DNA of 64,000 bases from Bombyx mori (lineage: Eukaryota; Arthropoda; Insecta; Lepidoptera; Bombycidae). Below the pieces are notes generated by a model. The model made no database searches, had not been told where the DNA came from, and saw only the letters and a program-made list of their open reading frames with translations. Location: assembly GCF_030269925.1 (NCBI RefSeq), contig NC_085130.1, positions 1,686,501-1,750,500 on the forward strand, given 5' to 3'. This document shows positions 41,382 to 53,120 of the stretch, in pieces; position 1 is the stretch's first letter, and each line of letters starts with the position of its first letter. The position numbers and the translations under genes were made by a program.

Positions 41382-42390
41382 ATTATTTTAAACATATTAT
41401 AAAATCTTTAACATGTAGCTAACTAAGTTAATAACTATTGTAGAAAAGTAAAATTAGAAAATGATAATAGTAATAAAGCTATAACAATTCCATTTAAATA
41501 TGTCAAATTAAAAACAATACCAATAAAATATATTTGAATGATAACAATAATAATCCAAAATAACTAAAAATCATGTCAATAAAATCAATTTTGCAAATTA
41601 AAAAAATAAAATTTAAACTAATTTTGTAAAATTTTACATCAATATTGACTTAATTATTCTTTAAATAAAGAAAAAACAATAAAAAAAATACAAAAATAGA
41701 AAACGACATTTAGACGATATAAACCATGGGCTCGAACGTGGTAACTCCTGCACTGCGTACTTGATTTCATAGTTCACACCGCTAGACCAGGCGTATTGCT
41801 TGCACATGAAGTGAATGTTCCTATGATATTGATATTTCTTAGTAAAGTATTCCTTTGACAATAATATTTTTTTCTTGATCGACGGTATCTTGTAGTCAAA
41901 TGTAATGCTGCACACAAGCCACCCCGTTATTAGGAAGATGGATGTGTGATTTACGGGGACACTTGATAGCTACAAAACACCCAAATTGCTGCCAAGTTCA
42001 GATTCTTCTGCCGCATTGATATCGTAAACACTTCACTTCACTAGTTGTAACGTAAACAACACACAGCTGTTAATCAGCTGATTTGTACGTAAGGTTGACG
42101 AAACGTTTCTTTCTTACGAAACACCCTTATATTTATCTTCTGTCACCGAAAACACTTGTACTGTATATTTAGGACAGGTACAATGAATTTTAGTGATTAT
42201 ATTTACAAAATCACAGGTTTACAATTTTTAAAAGCTAATTTATGTACGAGCGATGTTTACGCGGGCAATGTTGCCAAAGGTCTTATTTTATTATTGTTTT
42301 CATATTAAGTTATTATTGTCTAATTATAATTGCATAAGTTGATAAAAAATGCAATGCAATAGCTTTACCGCGGTAGACCCCGAGTGCCAT
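41382..42390. other. 5' flank of the zinc-finger/RT element
   Basis: Very AT-rich from 41390 to 41700. It probably includes the element's 5' UTR, but no boundary is visible. A perfect palindrome 'aatcagctgatt' occurs at about 42072. Confidence 0.35.
41728..41789 (-). other. tRNA-like A box / B box pair
   Basis: On the minus strand TGGTCTAGCGG (41789-41779) fits the polymerase III A box TRGYNNARNNG, and GTTCGAGCCC lies about 41 nt later (41737-41728) as a B box. No matching acceptor stem is present, so this is a decayed tRNA gene or tRNA-derived SINE head, not a functional tRNA. Confidence 0.5.
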
Positions 42391-42555
42391 TAGTTTTTTT
42401 TTATTGCTTCGATGGGTGGACGAGCTCACAGCCCACCTGGTGCTAAGTGGTTACTGGAGCCCATAGACATCTACAACGTAAATGCGTCACCCACCCTGAA
42501 ACACAAGTTCTAAGGTCTCAGTATAGTTACAACGGCTGCCCCACCCTTCAGTACA
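42391..42555 (-). mobile_element. Bm1 SINE, 3' half
   Basis: Poly-T then 'attgcttcgatgggtggacg' to 'acggctgccccacccttcag', where homology ends. Confidence 0.85.
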
Positions 42556-43107
42556 AGTTTAATAGTTTATTTCCGTCAAGACATAAGGAAAGGTCCATAA
42601 TACACCCTGTATACGTTGGAAGAACCAAGCAAAACAATTTCAGCTGCACAATCTAGATGCTGTGCGCGTTATTTATACTCCGGCTACGGATTCAAATATT
42701 ACACTGTCGAGTTGAAACGTTCCAAGCCTTTTGCAAAACAATGTGATTCGATAAATAAACTTCCGCGTGGCACAATGGTAGTAGGTACGGCCCCGACTAA
42801 TTAATGGATATTTCCAATTATTGTTCCCGGTTCAATGAGAGGGCTGTTACGTTTATGAACCATTAATTAATTAGGCAACGGTTTTGGCAGTACCTCTGGC
42901 ATTGTTGACGTGAACGGCGACCAATCACCAACAGATATATGCACGTCTACATACAAAATCAATAAAAAAAATTACGCTATTTTTGGGATATTTATTTTTA
43001 AACTCAAAACTAAAATTGCATTTTTGGTCCAACAACAAAAGAAATAAAAAATTTATGAACTTAATTATACGGACTTTAGTGAATTAAGTCAATGGCAAGA
43101 GATTTCG
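42556..43107. other. gene-free stretch
   Basis: 'ctaattaatgg' at about 42797 and 'ccattaattaattag' at about 42860 form a short inverted pair enclosing about 60 nt; perhaps a tiny MITE, otherwise nothing. Confidence 0.35.
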
Positions 43108-43290
43108 TGGACGAATCCCCATGCGCTGGACTGATCAGGTGAAAGACCTTACTGAAACCCCACTTAACGAGTGTGTGCGCCGGGCCTCAGTTCGCAAACT
43201 ATGGAAAACATCTGTCAAGGCTTTAATAAGCAAGAATTCCACATGACCACGTCTGCTCTGCCAAGAGCAACCGACTATGATGATGAGTGA
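43108..43290 (+). mobile_element. LINE 3' end (family C)
   Basis: Second copy of the 15450 tail, about 95 % alike by eye, ending 'ccgactatgatgatgagt'. Confidence 0.72.
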
Positions 43291-43349
43291 ATTGAATCAA
43301 ATAATCATTGTTTTTAATAAAGACTAGTCTCTCTCTCTCTTTCTCTCTT

Positions 43350-43490
43350 CAATCGGTCCCACATTCCTGAGGATCGTGACTCCCTCCGATTCCGTCAACC
43401 AGCTGTCTCCATCGAAGTATTTTCAGTTCCTCCGCTATTTGGTCAGACCATCGTTTGGGACCTCTACCCCTAGGCCTTTTTAAGACTAGT
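43350..43490 (-). mobile_element. RTE-like LINE C-terminal remnant
   Basis: Minus frame reads R-P-R-G-R-G-P-K-R-W-S-D-Q-I, then L-R-W-R-Q-L-V-D-G-I-G-G, typical of the protein's last 50 residues. Preceded at 43327-43350 by a (CT)n run. Confidence 0.65.
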
Positions 43491-44228
43491 CTATCGTAAT
43501 ATCTTTACTACATAAAATCGCTAATCATATTCAAAACATGGATTTGTTGACACTACTCGCGCGCCACTTATTGTTCTTTTATATTATAATACAATGACAG
43601 AAACATTCCCTGAAGATTTTGTACGTTACTGATATGAAACATACAAAGAAAAATATATAATTAATATTTAAACTTACAAATAGACACGATCTTTTGAATC
43701 TAAAGAGAATTGAAATACCAATCACAAGCCGTGGAGTGACATTAAAATTAAGTTGCTTTTCAGCCGATTTTTTTTAAGTTTACGCCACAATTTTTTATAC
43801 ATAAATTCCGTCCGGTTTTTGCTTCAAAATACCAAGATTCTGCCTACATCCTAAACAATTTTGTCAGGGATTTACTCACCTCACTTATATTTATTCACAT
43901 TGTTCATATCGGGCCGATTAAAGTACTCACCTGAAACAAATAAAAGAACTAGTATTATTAATTTTGTTTTTGTTGCTTTATACGTCGGTATCTGTAACAC
44001 AAGAAATTCAACAAAACGCTGAATAGGGCAATGACGCTTTCAAAATACTTCCGATCTATAAAAAGTTCTCTCTGTCTCTTTGCATAGAAATGACATCCGC
44101 TCTCGGTGGAAGGTCTTCTCTTTGAAGTCGTTTAGCTAAGCTTCCACATAAACAGCTTACCAAAGTGAATTCCAAAGCCCATACATGTGCATCTTTTTAA
44201 CATAAGATATGTTTTGCAAATTCGAACT
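43491..44228. other. gene-free stretch
   Basis: No supported feature. Confidence 0.3.
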
Positions 44229-44462
44229 CGATTTTTTTTTATTGCTTTTATGGGTGGACGAACTCACAGCCCACCTGGTGTTAAGTGGTTACTGGAGCCC
44301 ATAGACATCTCTGACATAAATGCCGCCACCCACCTTGAGATATGAGTCAGAAGGTCTCAATACGACTGCCCCACCCTTCAAGCCGAAATACATTACTACT
44401 ACGAAATAGGCACGGTGGTGATACCTACCTGTGCGGACACACAAGAGGTCCTACCACCAGAA
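44229..44462 (-). mobile_element. Bm1 SINE, short form
   Basis: Poly-T at 44231, full body, ending at 'gtcctaccaccag', which is the same short-form 5' start seen in other copies. Confidence 0.87.
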
Positions 44463-44497
44463 AATTTGTCCAAAGTACAGTCTAATTACTCGCAACC

Positions 44498-44613
44498 GTG
44501 ATGACAAAAGCGACGAGAACGATAAAGCGACGTGTCACTAATCAGGTAGTCTCTAGTGATGACAAAATCGACGAGAACGATAAAGCGATGTGTCACTAAT
44601 CAGGTAGTCTCTA
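44498..44613. repeat. 58-bp tandem duplication
   Basis: Two units (44498-44555, 44556-44613) starting 'gtgatgacaaaa' and ending 'caggtagtctcta', differing at a couple of bases. Confidence 0.9.
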
Positions 44614-44737
44614 GCAACGTAGAACGAGAATGGCACATTAAGCTGTAGGGGAGCATCGCCAATCGACCGCGGCCGGATCGAACCGGACGTGGCCGGTTTA
44701 AATAGGTTTGTGCTGTACAGGGTGCAACAAATTTAGA

Positions 44738-44928
44738 ACTGATGGTAGGACGTCTTGTGAGTCCGCACGGGTAGGTACCACCACCCAGCCTATTTATGCC
44801 GTGGAGCAGTAATGCGTTTCGGTTTGAAGGGTGGGACAGCCGTTGTAACTATACTGAGACCTTAGGAACTTATATCTCAAGGTGGGTGGCGCATTTACGT
44901 TGTAGATGTCTATGGGCTCCAGTAACCG
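44738..44928 (+). mobile_element. Bm1 SINE, short form, 3'-truncated
   Basis: From 'ctgatggtaggacgtc' to 'gggctccagtaacc', then cut by a Helitron-B fragment. Confidence 0.82.
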
Positions 44929-45070
44929 TTAGGACTACTGAACCATGAATCCGATTGACTTGAAACTTGGATAGGCTAATATTTATACGAGCGTTGGACT
45001 CCCTAATAATAATGACAATAAATAATAATGTTAATTGTAAATGCCCAGCGTAGCGGACCAGTACGGCTAG
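44929..45070 (+). mobile_element. Helitron family B, 5'-truncated
   Basis: Starts inside the family ('ggactactgaaccatgaatc') and ends with a good 3' terminus 'gtacggctag|t'. Confidence 0.7.
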
Positions 45071-45432
45071 TATCATTATATATCTATGCATACAAATTAA
45101 AAGACCAAAATCGTTATTTGATTTATTTAATTTGTCTCATTACACCCGCAACTTTAACGATTCCCATTCGGATCGTATAGGGCAACCCTTTCCGTGCAAC
45201 GGGCGTTACGTACCGAACCAATCTGTGCGAAATGCTTCCTCGTCCAATTGAGAATGTACCAGACCTTTGTTTTTCAAGTAAAATCTTCCAAACGAAATTA
45301 ATTGTGAGTATTTATTTATTTATTTTCCTCTGTGTTATACAAATTATATCGGGGAGTGAAAGGTTTTTTGGTTTGAGCGACATTTTTGCCAGTTTACAGG
45401 AGAGCCATTCAAAGTTTAAAATATTGGGATAA

Positions 45433-45785
45433 ATATTGTTACACGCTCGGGTTCGGGATAAATAAAATTCCACCAAAGTACAACTAAAAACTGTATTCAA
45501 CGCTTAGAACACTTAAAACACTTCACAAACTCTTTAAAATTCTCAATTCGCTTCTTCCGCTTCGCTTCCGTTTTCCATTCGCGTGCCATTTCTGCAACGC
45601 TTTTATAGCCGATACCACAGCCCTAGAATTATCGAGAATATTCCACACATCTCTAGTATTGTGTTTCCGCGATCTCACAATAGATGGCGTTGTACTTCTC
45701 GAGCGTTCTAGATGCTACTAGATCCTTCGATATTCGTGCGACTATTCGGCGATAGATGGCGTTACTCCTACCGGCGTAGCAATAG
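45433..45785 (-). mobile_element. solo LTR-like element
   Basis: Element 45437-45781 (345 bp), reading TGTTACACGCTCGGG ... CCGGCGTAGCA on the plus strand. Flanks ATAT (45433-45436) and ATAG (45782-45785), one mismatch. TATA motif on the minus strand near 45600. Confidence 0.8.
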
Positions 45786-46000
45786 CATAACAAAAAAAAC
45801 TTCTTCAACTATTTAAATGGAGTCAATTTAATTAAGTTCAAATAAAAAGATCGAACTGTGTGTTATACTAATAGCAAATTAAATAAATCTTTAATTAAAA
45901 AGATAAACATCGCGTATTTAGCGAAATGTCGCTTAAACAAAAATAACCTTTCATCCATCAATGTATACTTAGCGAATCCAAAAAATGACATGTCCACAAT

Positions 46001-46170
46001 CCGAACGCTATGACATGTCCTTCTTCAAACGAGGCTTGTGGAGAGTATTGAGCGGTAGGCAGCGGCTTGGCTCTGCCCCTGGCATTGCTGAAGTCCATGG
46101 GCGACGGTAACCATTCACCATCAGGTGGGCCGTATGCTCGTCTGCATACAAGGGGGCAATAAAAAAAAAA
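46001..46170 (+). mobile_element. LINE 3' end (13931 family)
   Basis: Ends the coding part (E-R-Y-D-M-S-F-F-K-R-G-L-W-R) and keeps the tail 'ggtgggccgtatgctcgtct' plus an A-run. Confidence 0.8.
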
Positions 46171-46307
46171 ATTCAACGAAGGATGCTCTACCGCATTACA
46201 AGTGATCGACAGACCACATAACGATTAAATTCAGCTACAAACACTTCCCTTACACTTACCATTTTACTGCCAATAAAAAATCTAGAGGTAGCTAGAGATT
46301 ATATATA

Positions 46308-46432
46308 TTTATTTTATTGCTTAGATGTGTGTACGAGCTCACAGCTCACCTGGTATTAAGTGGTAACTGGAGCTCATAAACATCTACAAAGTAAATTCGC
46401 CACCCACCTTGATACACCAGATATAAGTGCTA
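46308..46432 (-). mobile_element. Bm1 SINE, 3' fragment
   Basis: 'ttattgcttagatgtgtgta' to 'caccttgatacaccagatat'. Confidence 0.75.
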
Positions 46433-46822
46433 ATTATTTTCCATAATTTTGATTAAGTTCAAACTCTTACATAGTGCTTTTAACGTGTTAAGGGATAATC
46501 TACTTAATCTCAGTTGAATAACAATAGCGTTTAAGCCTCTGATGATTATCATGTTAATTATCGTCTAAAGGATTTATCGTGTTCAAAAGAGTATTAACGT
46601 TGAACGTAATAGGAATAACTTATGTTTTACTATCCGTATTTTAACGTATAGTTTAGGGGCATACGACAAAAGCGGGATTTTCCACTGAGCGGACGAAATT
46701 GCTCGGTAAACCGACGGTCCGAATGTTATTGTTTGCAACTTGTATTTTATACAAGCTTATCATGAAAATATATTATAGTTACCGAGTATCAGACGAATCT
46801 GTCAAATATCTTGTTTTCTATG

Positions 46823-47206
46823 ATATTGCTACGCGCTGAGGTTCGGGATAAATAAAAAATTGTACCGAAGTGTAAATTAATAGTGTATTTATCACTTAAA
46901 ATACACACAGAACACTTAAAAAATTCTCAATTCGCTTCTTCCGCTTCGCTTCAGGTGATCCGTTCGCTGTTTCACTTCGAGTAGTTCCTATTACCGACTG
47001 ACTGCGTGCCATCTCTGCAACGCTAGTCGAGATGAAATCCCTAGGATCGTCGAGAATGTTCCACACAAGCCGAGTATTATGCGTTTCCGCTATCTGACAA
47101 CAGATGACGTTGTACTCCTCGAGCGTCTTAGATATTACTAGATCCTTCGATATTCGTTCCGGCTATCCGGCGATAGATGGCGTTACCCTTGCCGGCGTAA
47201 CAATAT
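46823..47206 (-). mobile_element. solo LTR-like element
   Basis: Element 46827-47202 (376 bp), perfect ATAT duplication at 46823-46826 and 47203-47206. About full length; about 1 kb from the similar copy at 45437 in the same orientation, but the intervening DNA has no retroelement coding sequence, so these are two separate solo elements. Confidence 0.85.
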
Positions 47207-48289
47207 TTACCCCTGCCAGAATGCGAATAAAGTTAGTCTGTTTAATTTATACATGTGACACCCAAAAATAGTGTGTCGTAACTTAATGTTGATTGATGTT
47301 CACATCGCAGACGGCGTTAGATTAAAAGTCCTTAAAGCGGCCTTCGAAATACTTACGGTTAATAAAAAATCGGTTGTCTGTAAAGTCGGTTTACTGACGA
47401 TTGTTGAACGTGACAACGTCATAAGAAAATACTGATGGAATGGTTTCATTTTTCAAAAGAAAATTTTAATTTTATTTGTTTGATAGATATTTTGTATGGA
47501 CAATTGACACCACATTCACTTTACACTGAATATCATACTTGACGAAAACATGTAAATGTATTATTGTATAGCAGCTGACCACGCGGATGCATCGCTCACT
47601 CAAGTAGGAGAGAGACAGATGCCGAACGCGGAGGCCGATTGTGCCTCTTTGTCGCTCGTTGCGCGCTCTCGCTTGCACTTCAAGCCTTAAATGGAACGCC
47701 TCAATGAGTCATGTTTTTTTCGTGCGTGCAGCCGGCTCCATCGAATTATAAGACGTTGTCACGTCAAAAAAAACACTACATTATGACGATAAACCAACCA
47801 AATTCTCCGAGTACAAAAGTCCTTCGTCACAACTTTATGTTAATTATAATAATCTGTAGGCTTTAATAATATCGGTGTCTTAGCTTTTCGTGTCCGGAAT
47901 TAATTACCGTTCGCTTGTTTTATTAATGTTACGACGGATGACACAGTGAATCTGTGAAATCTTTGACGGTTGATACGGCGCCGCTTTGGTTCATTAATTC
48001 CTCTTTAAAGTCAAAGAGTTTAGTTCTGAGATACGTGTCGATGTTATTCAAACGTGGTTTGATTAGTTTTGAGATTTTCGAGGGTTGTCGGAAATTAACT
48101 TAGCTTTTAATTGAATATTTAAATTTCGGTCCAGTTACGAGGACAATGGCACTTTTATCCTGAATCTAGGATCAGCTACAGTTAACTCTACAGAGGTCAA
48201 TAGAATAAACCAATAATCTAGTGTAGGCATATTGTTATCATGGCTCTTTTTAGGTTTTTTCTTTAAATATTTTTTATTTCAATTTTATA
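47207..48289. other. gene-free stretch
   Basis: 47665-47745 repeats the 15755 block ('cgctctcgcttgcac', 'tttttttcgtgcgtgcag'). Otherwise nothing. Confidence 0.35.
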
Positions 48290-48405
48290 GTGTCAAGGTC
48301 ATCAAACCCTTTAAAGCGAAAAGCATTACTGCTCCGCCATTAAAAAAAGACAGCGTGGCAGAATCTTACCGTGGGGACTCACAAGACGTCTTATCGCCAA
48401 TAAAA
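48290..48405 (-). mobile_element. diverged Bm1 fragment
   Basis: 'agcattactgctccgccatt' and 'gggactcacaagacgtctta' follow Bm1 order on the minus strand. Confidence 0.55.
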
Positions 48406-48928
48406 CGTACATATTAACCAAACGGTTGCTGCTCTCAGGATTGAGTCCTGAGCATAGAAATCCGCGGTCCTCGTTAGCAGAACACAGTTAAGTTAATGTT
48501 TTCATTTATTACCATATATTTTATGTATATCAAACGTTTATCATTAACCTTTCTAACGGTCAGCACTTTTAAAAGCTTTTAAAAAGTTTTAAATTAAGAT
48601 TTTTTTAGTTCATTATTTTAATTTGTTGAATTGTCTTATCTATAACCTTATTTTCTGTAGACTATAATTAACTACAATTTCTTGAAAATGTTTAAGCGAG
48701 GACTTTCAAATTACATTACGAGATCTGGTTTATCTCTCATAATTAATTTAAGAGGGTAGATAGATACGCGGCGCCGTATTCATCTTCAATTCGGTTTTAT
48801 TTAAAAGCGTCATGAATATCGTCTGCTCTGCTACGTTCAGAAGATATATTCGAGTCAGGACTACCTCGGGCTACTTCTAGCATAGCAATTATTCCTAGCA
48901 TGATTAAATGAATATTTAAATCTTATGG
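48406..48928. other. gene-free stretch
   Basis: No supported feature. Confidence 0.3.
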
Positions 48929-49177
48929 AAAGCCGTCCGCTTCGCTGTGCATTTAAAATTAACATTATTGTTTCTCACCCTCATAAAGATTCTCATCATT
49001 AACACCCTCGCAACTAGTGTAGGGAGTACATCACTCATATAAAAATATTAGCCTATCCATTAAGTACATGTATTTTCTACATGGATACCAAGTTTCAAAT
49101 CAATCGGATGCATCATGGTTCAGTAGTTATAACGGAACATCCGTAAAAACCACTGTAGATTTATAGATTAGTATAGA
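48929..49177 (-). mobile_element. Helitron family B
   Basis: Minus-strand 5' end intact ('ttagtataga|t' on plus); the CTRR end is lost near 'gccgtccgcttcgctg'. Confidence 0.7.
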
Positions 49178-49617
49178 TTGGCCGATGAATCATCATCGCA
49201 CCAGCAAGCTAAAGCCTTGTTTTTCCAAACCTGAATTAGTGTTAACATGCTTTACAAATTTATTAAGAATCCTATTGTATAATGCGACAATCAATGAAGT
49301 ACGATCAATCAATTATGAAAACAACGAACGTAACGAACTAGCACGCATCAACAATTTCCTTGAAAGCGGCTTCACGATTTTAACCTTTACCACTCAAGGA
49401 ATTAAGTTTTCGTGTAATTCCTTAAGTTTCTATAGTGCCTTATCACAATGGAGTAAAGTGGATATTCGTTTGTCGTAATTATCGTTTGCACGTTAAGGGA
49501 AAGTTTATTGAGCTGTAGGAAAAGACGCACCAAAAAAATAATCTAAGATTGGTTGAAGCCATACGCTCGAAGCTATTATTACACATAACATATACTTGTG
49601 TTTCTGAAAACAAGTTT
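49178..49617. other. gene-free stretch
   Basis: The 97-codon frame at 49185-49478 has ordinary composition but no domain I recognise and no start or splice context; left uncalled. Confidence 0.35.
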
Positions 49618-49870
49618 CACTGGTGGTAGGACTACTTGTGAGTCCGCGCGGGTAGGTACCACCACCCTGCCTATTTCTGCCGTGAAGCAGTAATGAGTTT
49701 CGGTTTGAAGGGCGGGGCAGCCGTTGTAACTATACTGAGATCTTAGAACTTATATCTCAAGATGGGTGGCGCATTTACGTTGTAGATGTCTATGGGCTCC
49801 AGTAACCACTTAACATCAAGTGGGCTGTTAGCTCGTCCACCAATCTAAGCAATAAAAAAATAAAAAAAAA
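49618..49870 (+). mobile_element. Bm1 SINE, short form
   Basis: Starts 'cactggtggtaggact', ends 'tctaagcaataaaaaaata'. Confidence 0.88.
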
Positions 49871-50632
49871 TTCAATTGTACCTACTGCTGTATAACAGCA
49901 CAGCAGCACAGCAGCAAAACCTGTGCGAGTCGACAACACACACGTCCCCTACGACCGTGAGGAAATTGAGCCAATATATAAATATTTGCACGCTCTGATT
50001 GCCCGCGGATGAAACCGTGCGTATATCTAGTACATAAGCAAAATAAAAGTTCTATATACTGTAAATACAGCATAACATCTAGCTAAACATTAAATCTACA
50101 TTACATTTAGCTAAACCTAGTGGGAACGGTGATTAGTATATATGCGGATGTATGTTGTGGAATTTTTTCCCTGCCTATTCGCTGATAGCTCAGGAAGCTG
50201 TTTCAGCTACGGGTTTTTTGGCGGAAACGCGAGGAATGAAGTTGTGTGATTTGTTTTATTTTGTCTATTTAGTGTTTCTTCAGGTTTAAATGTGTAATAA
50301 CGGTGGTTTATTAACTATTTAATATCTGTGAAAGTGCACAAATATGAGAAAATGAAACAAAGACGCTGGACGTAACTTCTCGGGATCCTCCAAAAAGTCC
50401 ACTGAAAAAATCTCAGTAAATTACCACCATTTTACTGAGATTATATTTCATCTCATATCATCGCATCTCATTTCAAAGTTCATCCCAGTTGATTAATGTC
50501 TCACATTAATCATCTTTATTTCATTTCATTTCACTCCATATTACCTATCATTTTTCATAAAAATATGAATATAAATTAAAATAAGACATGACTTAAAGGT
50601 CTTAGTTACCAGGTCATAAAATCCCTTAAAAA
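49871..50632. other. gene-free stretch with a retroposon hairpin
   Basis: 50163-50206 is a minus-strand terminal hairpin of the hairpin-tailed family (GCTGA-AA-CAGCT / AGCTA-TCAGC). 50400-50530 is rich in CATCTCAT/CATTTCAT simple repeats. The rest is featureless. Confidence 0.5.
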
Positions 50633-50910
50633 AATTGTTTCAGCTACGCCCGGACGGATAGTTAAGCTCACGGGCTCAACCTGAGAGAGTTTCCTAATAC
50701 TAGCCCTAATAGTGCTTCGCAGAATCTACTACCGAATCAGAAACGCGATCCACTGAGAAGATCCGGCGAGAAACTCAGTGTGCAGTGTCTATGGGTTCGC
50801 TTGTCGAATTCTTCGTAGTAACCGACAAGTTCGATGAGGACGATGACCGATGCTTGAGGAGCTTAAAAGCATCGTTCCCGAAAGATTTAATTACTCACGC
50901 AAAGTTTCGA
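50633..50910 (-). mobile_element. hairpin-tailed retroposon, internal part
   Basis: 'ttcctaatactagccctaat' to 'gatgaggacgatgaccgatg'; tail and hairpin missing. Confidence 0.65.
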
Positions 50911-51183
50911 AATTAAAAAATTCCGTGATTTTATCGTTAATCGCTTCCGCTCATGATATGCTCCCCTATCCTAAAGTTAATGATATCGAACGGCGTGTGA
51001 ACAGTTTTTACAAATGTCTTTATTACGTACTAGCCGAGGAAGAAATGTGAAATATAAGATTACACCATACCACTTAGATTCTTCCCTATAGTCAAATTGG
51101 ATCTGGTTTCAAACAATTTAACACCAATTGTGAATTCGAAATCTACAAGTTTATCAAATTATGATTGAGGGCATGTTTTGCAA

Positions 51184-51352
51184 GATAGAGGGGGAAGAGG
51201 TCGACCAAAGAAGACATGGATGGAGTGTGCGAATGACGATATGGGAGAGAGAGGAGTCAGTGGTGAGATGACGGCTGATAGAAGAGAATGGAAGAGAAAA
51301 ATTAGGCGTGCCAACCCCACTCAGTTGGATAAGGTGGAGAAAAAGAAGAAGA
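51184..51352 (+). mobile_element. RTE-like LINE C-terminal remnant (second subfamily)
   Basis: Frame reads R-G-R-P-K-K-T-W-M-E-C, then M-T-A-D-R-R-E-W-K-R-K-I-R-R-A-N-P-T, and ends in GAAGAAGATG-type repeats. Confidence 0.7.
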
Positions 51353-51778
51353 TGTTTTTTATCACATCCCGCTAAGCAGCTCATCAAACGTCTCCATATT
51401 ATGCTTAATTCATATAACAATTTTACAATCTGTCACTCGAAATGTTATATCCGCATTATTATCTCTATGGACTTCAGAGACAAAATACGCCGCGGGTTGG
51501 TTGGTCATTAACTGTAAAAATATACCATTTGTTTTAATGTCAACGCAAATTAAGAAACTGTACCTTAAGTAAGTTACGATTCACCTTATTTTATCTTCGT
51601 TACAACATTGCTCTAGCTTTCAGACGAACAAACCGAGTTAATTACGTGCGACCAGGAATAAATACACGATCATAATTATAATTCGAAGTAGGTTTTGTTT
51701 TGTTTTGTTTGTTTGATTACAGAAATAACACTTTTAAATCATCGTCAATAGAATAGACTGCCTATCGTACAGGTTAAT
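51353..51778. other. gene-free stretch
   Basis: A TTTTG repeat ('ttttgttttgttttgttt') near 51694; otherwise nothing. Confidence 0.3.
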
Positions 51779-52149
51779 TTCCGATCCTGCGGATAGAATG
51801 GAAAGCAGACGACGTCGCCCAAAACACGTCATTTCGGATCCTCTCGTTCCACTAAAGGTGCTTTTAGGTACCCCAGGCACCGGTCATCGTTCTCGTCGAA
51901 CCCGTCGCTTACGACGAAGAGTCCTTCCGACGAGAAAATTAACCTACGGACACAGCCCACTGAGTTTCTCGCCGGATCTTTTCAGTGGGTCGCGTTTCCG
52001 ATCTGGTGGTAGATTCTGCGAAGCACGGCTCTTGCTAGGGTTCGTGTTAGCAACGTCGTCAGGTTTGATCCCGGTGAGCTCACCTACTAGTTAAGGTTAC
52101 GCTGATATGGTCTCTCTATACCATCAGCTTAGGTAGGGAAAAAAAAAGT
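51779..52149 (+). mobile_element. hairpin-tailed retroposon, near full length
   Basis: Coding remnant from 51798 (M-E-S-R-R-R-R-P-K-H-V-I-S-D-P); a frame change after R-L-R-R-R removes the usual stop. Then the 3' UTR, hairpin GCTGA-TA-TGGTC / TACCA-TCAGC, 'ttaggtaggg' and poly(A). Confidence 0.8.
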
Positions 52150-52317
52150 ACAGTTTAGTTTTTATACAATTGTCGTTAATGCGAACTACAAGCGTCATTT
52201 TTCTTAACATAGAGAAATATATATATATTATTATATTACATAATATTTTTGGCTGAATTATATTCAATTATATGTATTTGGAATAACCAATTATGAAGTG
52301 CTTATGTGTTTCATGGA

Positions 52318-52436
52318 AACCTGCTCCTGTAATAAGTGAGTGGCGGCATTTATTTTGTTGATGTCTATGTACTCCGGCAACCCCTTAACACTAAGTAGGC
52401 CCTGATTTCGTCCACTCATCTGAGTAATAAAAAAAA
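52318..52436 (+). mobile_element. diverged Bm1 3' fragment
   Basis: 'gatgtctatgtactccggca' to 'gagtaataaaaaaaa'. Confidence 0.6.
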
Positions 52437-52916
52437 TATTTAAGTAAAAACAAAAGTGAAGCATCTTAAAAAACCTACCTACTTAAAAAACTTACCCAGC
52501 GAGAAAATTGTGGCTTCATTCGTGGAAAAAATTTAGCAACGTCCATCTTTCTTTATTACGTAAAGTCATAAACGAACCAATATTTGGATTTTTGTTTCCG
52601 AAGTCATGGCTTCTTTTCTTTTAATTTTTTTGCTGAAGTTTTTTAACAAAATTTACACGTTATAACTATTACATACATTATTACACGTAAAACAAGGTAC
52701 AATATTGATATCTTATTAAATCTAATAAATAACTCGCACGCATAGTTAAGAATATAATATTATTTTCGCTTGCTTTCACATGAACTACTTGTTTACTAAC
52801 TTATATACATATTTAGGCTACATATTTTCCTAGCTGTAGGTTTTAATTCAGAATACGGGGGTCCTATGTTAGTCATCATCGTTGCCAAACGATATTTCAA
52901 AATATTTTTAATATAT
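52437..52916. other. gene-free stretch
   Basis: AT-rich, no supported feature. Confidence 0.3.
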
Positions 52917-53120
52917 GTGTCGTGGTTAACGACTTTTAGTAATATTAAGACGTTGTTTTGACTATTATTTTTAATGATGAAATGTTGTTTTGATAAATAT
53001 CACAAAATGTAGGGTAGACTCCGTAACGCCACAGTATTAAATGGCGGTACGTGGACAGAGTCGTGGCATTCCGTGTCAGACAGTCATTCAGTCCGTATCA
53101 GACGGTCCATCCGTCTCAGT
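52917..53120 (+). repeat. promoter-like dispersed repeat, copy 2
   Basis: Pairs with 31321-31520; TATA-like 'gtattaaatggcggtacgtg' near 53034, then CAGT-rich sequence ('cagtcagtcagtcgg'). Confidence 0.6.

Noticed and set aside
41661..41915. 84-codon minus frame upstream of the 960-aa ORF
   Set aside because: Overlaps the tRNA-like boxes and ends in AT-rich low-complexity sequence; no domain.
45437..47202. A full LTR retrotransposon bounded by the two same-strand LTR-like elements
   Set aside because: The internal 1 kb contains other repeats and no gag/pol; each element has its own 4-bp duplication, so they are two solo insertions.
50850..51050. 66-codon frame with protein-like composition
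   Set aside because: Starts inside a retroposon remnant and has no recognisable domain, splice context or homologue in the window.
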